64,000 nucleotides of DNA, taken from positions 1 to 64,000 of the forward strand of contig JAZTWP010000051.1 of NCBI GenBank assembly GCA_045636025.1, in the 5' to 3' direction. The notes beneath the pieces are model-generated. The model was given only the letters and a program-made list of their open reading frames with translations. It was not told where the DNA came from and made no database searches. The translations under genes were made by a program, and so were the position numbers. Below are positions 32,067 through 40,030 of the stretch, piece after piece (within the stretch, counting starts at the first letter, position 1; each line of letters starts with the position of its first letter). The DNA is from UBA1081 sp045636025 (GTDB taxonomy: Bacteria; Bacillota; Clostridia; Oscillospirales; Acutalibacteraceae).

Positions 32067-33869
32067 CTATCCTTGAAGCCAAGCGTATGCAAAACGAACA
32101 TCAGACGGATTTGTTGTTGCTTGGCGACATATTTTTATAGTATAATTTCCGTTTGATGCTGGGGTGAAATCAACAATTTCAACATTATTATTGGTTGTTG
32201 TGGATGAACAAACAAGATTGCCGTTGACATCATAAATATACAAATCTAAATTATTGTTACAATTAGATTCAACAAAACCATTTGAGTTTGTTGAAAAGCT
32301 TTTTTCAAAAGTTAATGCAACTCTTGTTTCTTTATTTGAATCAAGGTTGATGGTAAATGTGTTTTCTGTTGTAGCTTTGCCAAAAACACCAAAATCATAT
32401 TGATAAAATTTTGCAATATATCCACTTCTTACGCAATCGACTAAACCGGCCCCGCATTGAATATATGATTCCGGTGGGTTGTTTACATCTGTTGTAATTT
32501 GTTTTTGAGAAGGTGTGAAGCTTAAGCTTGGGTTTGTGCCTGCAACTAAAGTTGCTTTTAATGCAACAGGCGACAATAATAACATTGGATCTGTTTCACC
32601 TATGAGAGCAGCAGATGCCGCCACATGAGGCGCAGCGTAGCTTGTTCCTGTATATTCTTGTAAATCAAGCAAAATGTTTGTGCCCGGAGCACAAATATCA
32701 GGTTTTGACGGTAAATTGGTTATATTGCTTTGGTTGATATGGCTTGATGTGTAGTGTATCTGGTCATCAGTTCTTGAAGATGTTCTTTGATCGTCCAAAT
32801 TTCCTACTGAGATCACATTGTATGCAATTGCAGGATCAGAAACACCATTTGTTGAAAAATTACCACAGGCAACAACAAAAGTCAATAGATAGTTTGCAGA
32901 ATAATAATCAATTAAATATGAATTTTCATTGTAGTTATTGTAGATTGGATTTCCGTTCCTGTCTATTGAAGATAAATCTAAACTTATATTTACGATATCA
33001 ACATTATTATCTATAAGCCAATGAATGTTAGGAATTATAGATTCTGCAGTAGTTGGAAGAATTGTGCAGTAAAGATTGGCATCAGGAGCTAACCCCTTTG
33101 CACAATTGTTTGCACCTTGACTAACCATTATTTCTGCAATATTTGTTGCATGAGAATTAACAATGTTTGATGAAAAAGACGGATCAAGTGTGATGTTTGC
33201 ATCAAGAAGTGCAGGTCTGTTTGTAACAGGAAATGCACGATCTATCAAACCTAAGTTGACACCATTGCCTGACTGACCAAAATTACCATTTGTTTGTACA
33301 ATGTTTGCTCGTGTAACTTCTCGACTTGTATGTAATAATAATTCTGCCTGAATTTGAGGTGTGTAAAAAATATGTGTTATATTGCTTCTTGTTGATAATG
33401 TAATTATTTCTTTTTTTGATAACTCCATAAATATGAAGGGCGCGTAAGTGTCAACATATTTAACAGAACCGAACTTTACAAATGATTCTCTGTTGTTATT
33501 ATAATTTTCTTCGCATAAATTTTTCATAATTATTTTATTTCGGTTTCTGTATTCAGAGACGATTTCAAATTTTTGTTCGACTGTTAATTCTTTTATTTCA
33601 TCAAGCGAATTTATTTTTCTTTCTTCAAAAATTTCCAAAAGAATGTCAGGTTTTTTTGAAGTTATAAAAGAATCTTCAAGCCAAATGGTTACAGGGATAT
33701 TATCATTGTTATTTGATTCGTTTAGAATTTTTATTGTTTCGCTTGAAAGTTTGCTTTCACAGCTATCAAGAAAATCTGAATATGCCTTAATGGAATAAGC
33801 ATTGCTGCTTATAAGTGAAAGAAGAACGAAACTAATAATAAATGTCTTAAAAGTTCTTGTTTTTTTTAT
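32067..33869 (-). CDS. Secreted subtilisin-like serine protease with apparent ATA start codon
   Basis: Peptidase S8 fold with Asp210 (GLIDRAF), His240 (NSHATNIAEI), oxyanion Asn337 (VACGNF) and Ser410 (GTSYAAPHVAA); numbering assumes 600 residues. The frame stays open upstream of a TTG at 33638 and encodes a clear signal peptide (KKTRTFKTFIISFVLLSLIS) and propeptide-like IPVTIWLED segment. The only codon correctly spaced after AAGGAG is ATA at 33867-33869. There is no ATG, GTG or TTG between the RBS and the signal peptide. Either AUA initiation or a lost start codon is implied. If translation starts at 33638, the product has 523 residues and no signal peptide. A C-terminal beta domain follows the protease. 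Confidence 0.8.
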   Translation of the reverse strand: MKKTRTFKTFIISFVLLSLISSNAYSIKAYSDFLDSCESKLSSETIKILNESNNNDNIPVTIWLEDSFITSKKPDILLEIFEERKINSLDEIKELTVEQKFEIVSEYRNRNKIIMKNLCEENYNNNRESFVKFGSVKYVDTYAPFIFMELSKKEIITLSTRSNITHIFYTPQIQAELLLHTSREVTRANIVQTNGNFGQSGNGVNLGLIDRAFPVTNRPALLDANITLDPSFSSNIVNSHATNIAEIMVSQGANNCAKGLAPDANLYCTILPTTAESIIPNIHWLIDNNVDIVNISLDLSSIDRNGNPIYNNYNENSYLIDYYSANYLLTFVVACGNFSTNGVSDPAIAYNVISVGNLDDQRTSSRTDDQIHYTSSHINQSNITNLPSKPDICAPGTNILLDLQEYTGTSYAAPHVAASAALIGETDPMLLLSPVALKATLVAGTNPSLSFTPSQKQITTDVNNPPESYIQCGAGLVDCVRSGYIAKFYQYDFGVFGKATTENTFTINLDSNKETRVALTFEKSFSTNSNGFVESNCNNNLDLYIYDVNGNLVCSSTTTNNNVEIVDFTPASNGNYTIKICRQATTNPSDVRFAYAWLQG

Positions 33870-34142
33870 GAAAAATTCTCCTTTTTGATTTTTTTGTAGA
33901 TTTTGATTTTAAGATAAAACCATTGGAATCACCTTCTTGAAAATTAATAGTATGTTTAACTTCATACACTATATAAAAGAAGCATTTTTCGAGAATGTAA
34001 CACAAATAATTGACTTTTTATTTTTTTGTATAAATACACAAACAAAGATGCTGTTTGTTGTGTATATTGCCGGAGCTTTTTTATTGAAACAAACATTCAG
34101 ATGTTTGTAATTGTTCTTTTTGAGAGAATTTATATTTTTTGC
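33870..34142. other. AT-rich gap upstream of the subtilase gene
   Basis: It contains the AAAAAGGAG ribosome binding site just before 33869. The rest is very A/T-rich; no convincing promoter or gene was found. Confidence 0.5.
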
Positions 34143-34176
34143 AAAAAAAAATACCGAGGATATGGAATCCTCGGTA
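34143..34176 (-). terminator. Terminator of rny
   Basis: Minus strand ACCGAGGAT/ATCCTCGGT with a five-base loop, followed by TATTTTTTTT. Confidence 0.92.
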
Positions 34177-34183
34177 AAAAATA

Positions 34184-35737
34184 TTATTTTGCGTAGTCGC
34201 AGGCACGGCTTTCTCTGATGATATTGACTTTGATCTGACCGGGATATTCAAGTTCATCCTCAATCTTCTTGACGATATCTCTTGCAACGAGAATCATCTG
34301 ATCGTCTGAAATAACATCGGGTTTAACCATAATACGGACTTCACGGCCTGCCTGAATTGCAAATGACTTTTCAACACCGTTGAATGAAGTTGCAATTTCT
34401 TCAAGCTTTTCAAGACGTTTGATGTAGTTCTGAACATTTTCACGTCTTGCGCCGGGTCTTGCAGCTGAGATTGCGTCTGCAGCCTGAACAAGACAAGCAA
34501 CGATTGTTTTTGCCTCAACGTCACCGTGGTGAGCGTGGATAGCGTGAACAACACCTTCGTTTTCTTTGTACTTCTTTGCGTATTCAACACCGAGTTCGAT
34601 GTGTGAACCGTCAAACTGATGGTCAAGAGCTTTACCGATATCGTGAAGAAGACCGGCTCTCTTTGCCATTTTGACGTCTGCACCGATTTCTGATGCCATA
34701 AGACCTGCAATGTAAGAAACTTCAAGTGCGTGGTTAAGTACGTTCTGACCGTAACTTGTTCTGTACTTGAGTCTGCCGAGAAGTTTAACGAGTTCACCGT
34801 GGATACCGTTAACACCTGCATCGATGACAGCTCTGTCACCTGCCTGCTTGATTGAATGCTCAACTTCTCTCTTTGATTTTTCATACATCTCTTCAATTCT
34901 TGTGGGATGTATTCTGCCGTCAGTAATGAGCTTTTCAAGAGTGAGTCTTGCGATTTCACGTCTTACGGGGTCAAAGCTTGATACTGTGATAGCTTCGGGT
35001 GTGTCATCGATGATAAGGTCAACACCTGTGATTGTTTCAAGTGTTCTGATGTTTCTGCCTTCACGACCGATGATTCTTCCCTTCATTTCATCGTTGGGAA
35101 GATTTACTACTGAAACTGTAGCTTCAGCAGCGTGGTCTGCAGCACATCTCTGGATTGCTGATGTGATGATTTCTCTTGCGAGGTTTTCTGCCTCGTCTTT
35201 TGTCTGCTGTTCGATTTCAAGAATCTTGAGAGCCTTTTCGTGTGTCAGCTCACCTTCAAGGTTTTTGATAAGATGTTCTTTTGCCTGTTCTTTTGTGAAG
35301 CCTGAAATTTTTTCAAGCATATCAAATTGGCTCTTTTTGAGTGCTTCAACTTCAAGGAGCTTATTTTCAGCTTCTTTGATTTTCTTGTTGAGAGTTTCAT
35401 CTTTCTTTTCAAGGTTGTCTGCCTTTTTGTCAAGATTTTCTTCTTTCTGAACGAGACGTCTTTCCTGTTTCTGGACTTCATTACGGCGTTCTTTGATTTC
35501 TCTTTCGAGGTCATTGCGCTGTTTATGTATTTCGTCCTTAGCTTCAAGGATAGCTTCTTTTTTCTTTGATTCTGCTTCTGAGACAGCCTGACTCAGAATT
35601 CTGTTAGCTTCGTCTTCCGCTGAGCCGATAGCAGCTTCCGCCACTCTTTTTCTGTTGATTCCGCCTGTCACAAAACCGACAACGCCGAATACAACAGCAG
35701 CTGCAACAATAAGACCTATTGCCAAACCGAGTTCCAT
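34184..35737 (-). CDS. rny: Ribonuclease Y
   Basis: 517 residues. This membrane-anchored endoribonuclease starts mRNA decay. It has an N-terminal helix (LGLAIGLIVAAAVVFGVVGF), a long charged coiled coil (about 30-150), a KH domain with GRIIGREGRNIRTLE, and an HD domain with LLHDIGKALDH and HAHHGD. The length equals that of Bacillus RNase Y. GGAGGTG precedes the ATG. It has its own promoter and terminator, so it is not co-transcribed with the subtilase genes downstream. Confidence 0.97.
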   Translation of the reverse strand: MELGLAIGLIVAAAVVFGVVGFVTGGINRKRVAEAAIGSAEDEANRILSQAVSEAESKKKEAILEAKDEIHKQRNDLEREIKERRNEVQKQERRLVQKEENLDKKADNLEKKDETLNKKIKEAENKLLEVEALKKSQFDMLEKISGFTKEQAKEHLIKNLEGELTHEKALKILEIEQQTKDEAENLAREIITSAIQRCAADHAAEATVSVVNLPNDEMKGRIIGREGRNIRTLETITGVDLIIDDTPEAITVSSFDPVRREIARLTLEKLITDGRIHPTRIEEMYEKSKREVEHSIKQAGDRAVIDAGVNGIHGELVKLLGRLKYRTSYGQNVLNHALEVSYIAGLMASEIGADVKMAKRAGLLHDIGKALDHQFDGSHIELGVEYAKKYKENEGVVHAIHAHHGDVEAKTIVACLVQAADAISAARPGARRENVQNYIKRLEKLEEIATSFNGVEKSFAIQAGREVRIMVKPDVISDDQMILVARDIVKKIEDELEYPGQIKVNIIRESRACDYAK

Positions 35738-35848
35738 TACTTTACACCTCCGTGTTATTTGATTTGACTGAAAAATAAATGACTTGCGTCATGATAATAA
35801 TTTCAGAAAAACAATGCAAAAAGAAAATACTGATGCATTATCCATAAT

Positions 35849-35877
35849 ATATTATAACTAAATTAATATATTGTCAA
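35849..35877 (-). promoter_or_regulatory. Promoter of rny
   Basis: Minus strand TTGACA (35872-35877) and TAATAT (35849-35854) with 17-base spacing; an overlapping TATAAT gives 15. Confidence 0.75.
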
Positions 35878-35957
35878 GTAGTTACTACAGTTTTTTTTGT
35901 ATAAATATAATAAACTTTATGCATAATTGTCATTTTTATCAAAAACTAAAATTTCTA

Positions 35958-35986
35958 TTGCAAAAACACACGGAATAAATTACAAT
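35958..35986 (+). promoter_or_regulatory. Promoter of the GPH symporter gene
   Basis: TTGCAA (35958-35963), a 17-base spacer, and TACAAT (35981-35986). Confidence 0.65.
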
Positions 35987-36026
35987 ATAAAGACATGATT
36001 ATATTATCGTTTAAGGAGGGTAAAGT

Positions 36027-37544
36027 ATGGATGACAAAAAAACTGCTGTCGCTTCGCAGGAGCAGGAAAGAATAGACAGGCAGCTGGAACAGCAGAATAA
36101 ATTTTACCTTACGCCAAAAGAAATGGCATCATACATACTTTCAGGTATCGGCGATAAAAACTGGGAAACATTCAGCGGTGCCAACTCGGACTTCTATTAC
36201 AGAACGATTCTCGGTGCAGAGGCGGCAACTCTCAGTACTGCAAGTGTTATCTGTACATTTGCAGACACGTTTGATAATGCGATTTCAGGTCCGATTATTG
36301 ACAGAACAAGAACAAGATGGGGCAGAGTGCGTCCTTTCCTTGTGCTTACACTTCCTTTGTGGATTGCTGCAAATTTCTGTCCCTGGTTGTTGCCCAACGG
36401 TATGTCTCAGCTGGCATATCTCGGTATTTTTGCGCTTCTCAACTACATCGGCTCTGTTGCAAACTCATTTTATACACCTGCATATTCAGCACTTCTTTTC
36501 AATCTGACTCCCAATGTAAATGAGAGAAACAGACTCATTGCGGCAGACACATATGTTGACCTTTTCGGTGTATGGATTCCGTCGTTGTTCCCGTTTCTCA
36601 TTGACTTTCTGCCCGAATCCGTTCCGAGACAGTCAATATACATCGGCGGTGCGTTGTTCTTTGTTGCGCTAGTAATTGTTTTCAGAGTTTTCGGTTTCTT
36701 CTCTCTGCGTGAAAGAATGCCCCTTGCTTCAAGACAGGAAATGAATGAAGTAAGTGTATGGAAATCAATCAAAATCGTTGCAAAATGTCAGCCTATGTGG
36801 ATTCTTCTCATAAAAGGCTTTTTTGAAGTGGGCAGAGGCATCAGCTCACGAGTGCAGAATGACTTCTGGCTCAACTGTTACGGCAAGGTGTCTTACAGCA
36901 CCATAACAAGCCTTTTCACAGGTCTTCCGTCATATTTTGTACTTCCTCTTGCACCTAAGCTCACAAGAAAAATGGGTCTTAAGAATCTCGGTTCGCTCAG
37001 TTATGCGATAGGAGGTGTTGCATACCTCCTTATGTGGGCAATAGGCTACAATCCTTTCGGAGAGAAACACCTTGTCCTCAATCTCATCTACATCACAATA
37101 ATGCTTACTTTTGCAGGTTCATTCAACAGCGTGCAGAGATACTGTAACACAGCTCTCACGGGTGATATGTATGACTATGTTGAGTGGAAAACAGGCATCA
37201 GAAACGAAGGTATTATGAGTGCTGCGATGGGTTACATAAATCTGGTTGTAAATCAGGTTTCAACTCTTCTCAGCGGTGGTCTTATCACTGTGCTGGGCAT
37301 CAGATCAAAGTATATGGGCGGTAAGCTTGTTAGACAGACCGATCCCGTTATGCTCCGCAATATCTGGGGGCTTTTTGCTCTTTCAATCGGTATCGGCAGA
37401 ACAATAGAGGCTGTACTTCTCCTCTTCTTCAAGGTTCACGGAAAAACAAGAGAAAAAATGATGCAGGACCTTGCTGTTTCACGAGCCGCAAAGATAGTTG
37501 ACTCAGGTGAAAATGAAGGTGAAAAAGACGATTCTTCACAGTAA
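36027..37544 (+). CDS. GPH-family sugar:cation symporter (MFS_2)
   Basis: 505 residues with about 12 membrane helices. The GPH signature DTFDNAISGPIIDRTRTRWG and RPFL is present in the first half, with a matching DMYDYVEWKTGIRNEG motif in the second. The family imports melibiose, lactose, xylosides or glucuronides with Na+ or H+. No glycosidase is adjacent, so the sugar cannot be named. TAAGGAGGG precedes the ATG. It is monocistronic. Confidence 0.9.
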   Translation: MDDKKTAVASQEQERIDRQLEQQNKFYLTPKEMASYILSGIGDKNWETFSGANSDFYYRTILGAEAATLSTASVICTFADTFDNAISGPIIDRTRTRWGRVRPFLVLTLPLWIAANFCPWLLPNGMSQLAYLGIFALLNYIGSVANSFYTPAYSALLFNLTPNVNERNRLIAADTYVDLFGVWIPSLFPFLIDFLPESVPRQSIYIGGALFFVALVIVFRVFGFFSLRERMPLASRQEMNEVSVWKSIKIVAKCQPMWILLIKGFFEVGRGISSRVQNDFWLNCYGKVSYSTITSLFTGLPSYFVLPLAPKLTRKMGLKNLGSLSYAIGGVAYLLMWAIGYNPFGEKHLVLNLIYITIMLTFAGSFNSVQRYCNTALTGDMYDYVEWKTGIRNEGIMSAAMGYINLVVNQVSTLLSGGLITVLGIRSKYMGGKLVRQTDPVMLRNIWGLFALSIGIGRTIEAVLLLFFKVHGKTREKMMQDLAVSRAAKIVDSGENEGEKDDSSQ

Positions 37545-37553
37545 AAATATGTG

Positions 37554-37582
37554 TTGACATCCAATCTTTTATGCTATATAAT
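37554..37582 (+). promoter_or_regulatory. Consensus promoter of the secreted protein at 37638
   Basis: TTGACA (37554-37559), a 17-base spacer, and TATAAT (37577-37582): a full consensus sigma-A promoter. Confidence 0.9.
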
Positions 37583-37637
37583 ATAATTAAAGTATTACCC
37601 TGTAATGTCAGGAATTTTATTCAGGAGGAATGAACAA

Positions 37638-38690
37638 ATGAAAAAAGTCATCTCTGTTCTTCTTACAGTTGCAATGATTTTCTCAATTGCTTCAATATCT
37701 GCTTTCGCTGCAGATACATATGAAATCGTATTTGAAGAGTTTCCCTATGATATCTCGGAATACAGAACCGATTACATCGGCAAATACGAAGGATACGAAT
37801 ACGGTACAGATTACTGGTTTACAATCACAAATCCCGACGGCACAACAACAGACATCAAGGGTTTCCCTTACAGCGTTGAAGTTAAGGCTGGCAGAGCACT
37901 TGAATTCGTTGTTTCTGTTGCAGATCACGTTGAACCCTCATCAGTTAGAATTCTTGCTTACCCCACAGGCACTCCCGCTGCAGAGCTTTATGAGCCCGTG
38001 ACCGGCGAACCCGATGCAAACTACTATGTAGCATCAAGCAGTGCTAATACATACGGTCTTATCCCCTCAGAAGATCTCACAGTATGTGTTTCTGAGTGGC
38101 ACCTTTACAACGACTGTTTCCTTTTTGAGTTCCCCGCATCAGAATACTATACATCAAACAGACTTCAGTACAACGAAGGTATGGTAAATCTCTGGGATAT
38201 GTATACTCCCTTCGAATGGGGCAACACAAAAGTTATCTACGTTAACGAAACAATCTTCTTCGAAGTAAGAATCCCCCTTGACGGTAAGTATGATTACCAC
38301 TACGAAACATATCAGGTATACTACACAACAGGTTACGGTTCAGACGAAGAAACTGTTTACCTCAAGAAGAATGCTTCAGAAAAAGAAGGCACAGAAGCTA
38401 TCGACCAGAGAATCGGTCACTATGAGACTGATACAGAATGGGTTGACCTTTATGCTATCCCCGATGCTGACAACACAATGAATATCAAGGTTGTAAACAC
38501 AGTTACTTACACTATTGATATGCTTGCTCAGTTCTTTGCGGACTTCAGCCTTGAAAATCTTGATTCTATCGATCTCGGTTCACTCGATATCGCTCCCATG
38601 CTTGAGTATATTCTCAGACTTGCAAACCTTATTGTCAAGATGCTTAATGCTTTCGGTCTCAGCATTACTCTCCCCGACCTTCTTGGTTAA
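37638..38690 (+). CDS. Secreted protein of unknown function
   Basis: 350 residues from the ATG at 37638 with AGGAGG nine bases upstream. Signal peptide: KKVISVLLTVAMIFSIASI, then AFA. The body is rich in Tyr, Glu and Thr, probably beta-rich, and no family was recognised. The C-terminal 40 residues form an amphipathic/hydrophobic helix region (LEYILRLANLIVKMLNAFG) that could attach to a membrane or partner. No dockerin. The consensus promoter and strong terminator suggest high expression as a single gene. Confidence 0.75.
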   Translation: MKKVISVLLTVAMIFSIASISAFAADTYEIVFEEFPYDISEYRTDYIGKYEGYEYGTDYWFTITNPDGTTTDIKGFPYSVEVKAGRALEFVVSVADHVEPSSVRILAYPTGTPAAELYEPVTGEPDANYYVASSSANTYGLIPSEDLTVCVSEWHLYNDCFLFEFPASEYYTSNRLQYNEGMVNLWDMYTPFEWGNTKVIYVNETIFFEVRIPLDGKYDYHYETYQVYYTTGYGSDEETVYLKKNASEKEGTEAIDQRIGHYETDTEWVDLYAIPDADNTMNIKVVNTVTYTIDMLAQFFADFSLENLDSIDLGSLDIAPMLEYILRLANLIVKMLNAFGLSITLPDLLG

Positions 38691-38735
38691 TTCAAATTAC
38701 GATTGTTCGTTCTTTGCAAGACATTATCCCATATC

Positions 38736-38772
38736 AAAGCGAGGCAGGAATTTCCTGCCTCGCTTTGCTTTG
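38736..38772 (+). terminator. Bidirectional terminator between convergent genes
   Basis: A near-perfect palindrome AAAGCGAGGCAGGAA/TTCCTGCCTCGCTTT (38736-38766) is followed by GCTTTGTT. Confidence 0.85.
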
Positions 38773-38773
38773 T

Positions 38774-39700
38774 TCAGCCGAAAATGCTTTCTGTTTTTCT
38801 GATGCATTCGGGTGGTGAATAGATAAAACTGTCTATGTGACTTCTGTTGCAGAAATATTTTATTTCCTGCAAGGGGTATGCAGCTTTGAAGCTGTCCACG
38901 ATAATGAGTTTAAGCTTCATTTTTTCGGGAATTATGTTTTTGATAAAAACGCTGCAATGCTGTCCCTCTTCTATGCCGTCTGTCAATTCCGCAAGACCTG
39001 CAAGGTTTGGTGTCAGCTCCACAAAAATGCCGTATGTTTCTATGCTTCGCACAATTCCCGGCACAGTTTCACCCACGGCAAAGAGGGATGCGTTTTCCTC
39101 CCAGGTGCCGAGAAGTTCTTTCATTGTAAGAGTCAGTCTGCCTGAGTCGTCACGGCTTCTGATGATTGTTCTTATGTCTTTTCCCACGGTGAGTCTTGCA
39201 GAGGGGTGGGGAATTCTTGAAACGGAGATGCCGTCTATGGGCAGAAGTGCACTTATGCCGCAACCGATATCGCAGAATGCACCGAAAGGCTCCAGATGTG
39301 TGACAACAGCATTGATTACGTCACCGCAGCGGAGTCTGTCTAAGTATTTTTCTTTGCATTCCTCCTGAGCGACACGTCGGCTCAGTACTGCAAATGGTGT
39401 TCCCGAGGGTCCTGTTTCAATTTCCATCACTTTGAAACAGACTGTCTTGTTGACTTTTGAAATAATGGCAATATCCCTTATAAGTCCTTCTTTTATTCCC
39501 ATTGCACATTCGTCTCTGGGGATAATTCCTCTCATACTGCCGAGATTTACGTGAAGATTATGTTCATTGTCGCACAGAAGTGCCCTTGATTCGAGAATTG
39601 TTCCCTGAATCATCGCTTCGTGCAGAGCTGACTCGGAATAAACCGCGTCTGACGATTTTCTGTTGTATATTGTTCTGCCCTCAGGCTTATATTCAGTCAT
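38774..39700 (-). CDS. S1 RNA-binding domain protein (ribosomal protein S1-like)
   Basis: 308 residues with about three S1/OB repeats. The second is clearest: GDVINAVVTHLEPFGAFCDI ... LLPIDGISVSRIPHP ... GKDIRTIIRSRDD. The third has GETVPGIVRSIETYGIFVEL. It resembles short Firmicutes S1-like proteins that bind mRNA. AAAGGA precedes the ATG. It is shorter than true RpsA, so a regulatory or translation-assisting role is inferred. Confidence 0.85.
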   Translation of the reverse strand: MTEYKPEGRTIYNRKSSDAVYSESALHEAMIQGTILESRALLCDNEHNLHVNLGSMRGIIPRDECAMGIKEGLIRDIAIISKVNKTVCFKVMEIETGPSGTPFAVLSRRVAQEECKEKYLDRLRCGDVINAVVTHLEPFGAFCDIGCGISALLPIDGISVSRIPHPSARLTVGKDIRTIIRSRDDSGRLTLTMKELLGTWEENASLFAVGETVPGIVRSIETYGIFVELTPNLAGLAELTDGIEEGQHCSVFIKNIIPEKMKLKLIIVDSFKAAYPLQEIKYFCNRSHIDSFIYSPPECIRKTESIFG

Positions 39701-39844
39701 ACTGAACCGTCCTTTCAGATGATTTTTTTGTCACCTTAAATAAATATGAATTTTTGAAATTTTTAGACTAAAAAATGTTTGATATTGTGAAAAAATATGT
39801 TATCATATAATGTGAATATTTATGTTGATATCCGGAGGCGCAAT

Positions 39845-40018
39845 ATGGATATAAATGTCGGTGACAGAGTTGAAATGAAAAAACCGCATCCCTGCGGAGG
39901 TAAAGAGTTCGAAATTCTCAGAATCGGAATGGATTTCAAGATAAAATGCTGCGGCTGCGGACGTGAAGTTATGGTGCCCAGATCCAAAGCAGAAAAAAAT
40001 ATAAAGAACATTCTTTAA
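39845..40018 (+). CDS. DUF951 family small Cys-rich protein
   Basis: 57 residues from the ATG at 39845 with CGGAGG upstream. The family pattern is GDRVEMKKPHPCGGKEFEI, IKCCGCGREVMVPR and then a basic tail. The CCGC and HPCGG cysteines may bind metal. Conserved across Firmicutes, function unknown. It is 12 bases before the U32 peptidase gene, so it heads that operon. Confidence 0.88.
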   Translation: MDINVGDRVEMKKPHPCGGKEFEILRIGMDFKIKCCGCGREVMVPRSKAEKNIKNIL

Positions 40019-40030
40019 GGAATTGCAGTT

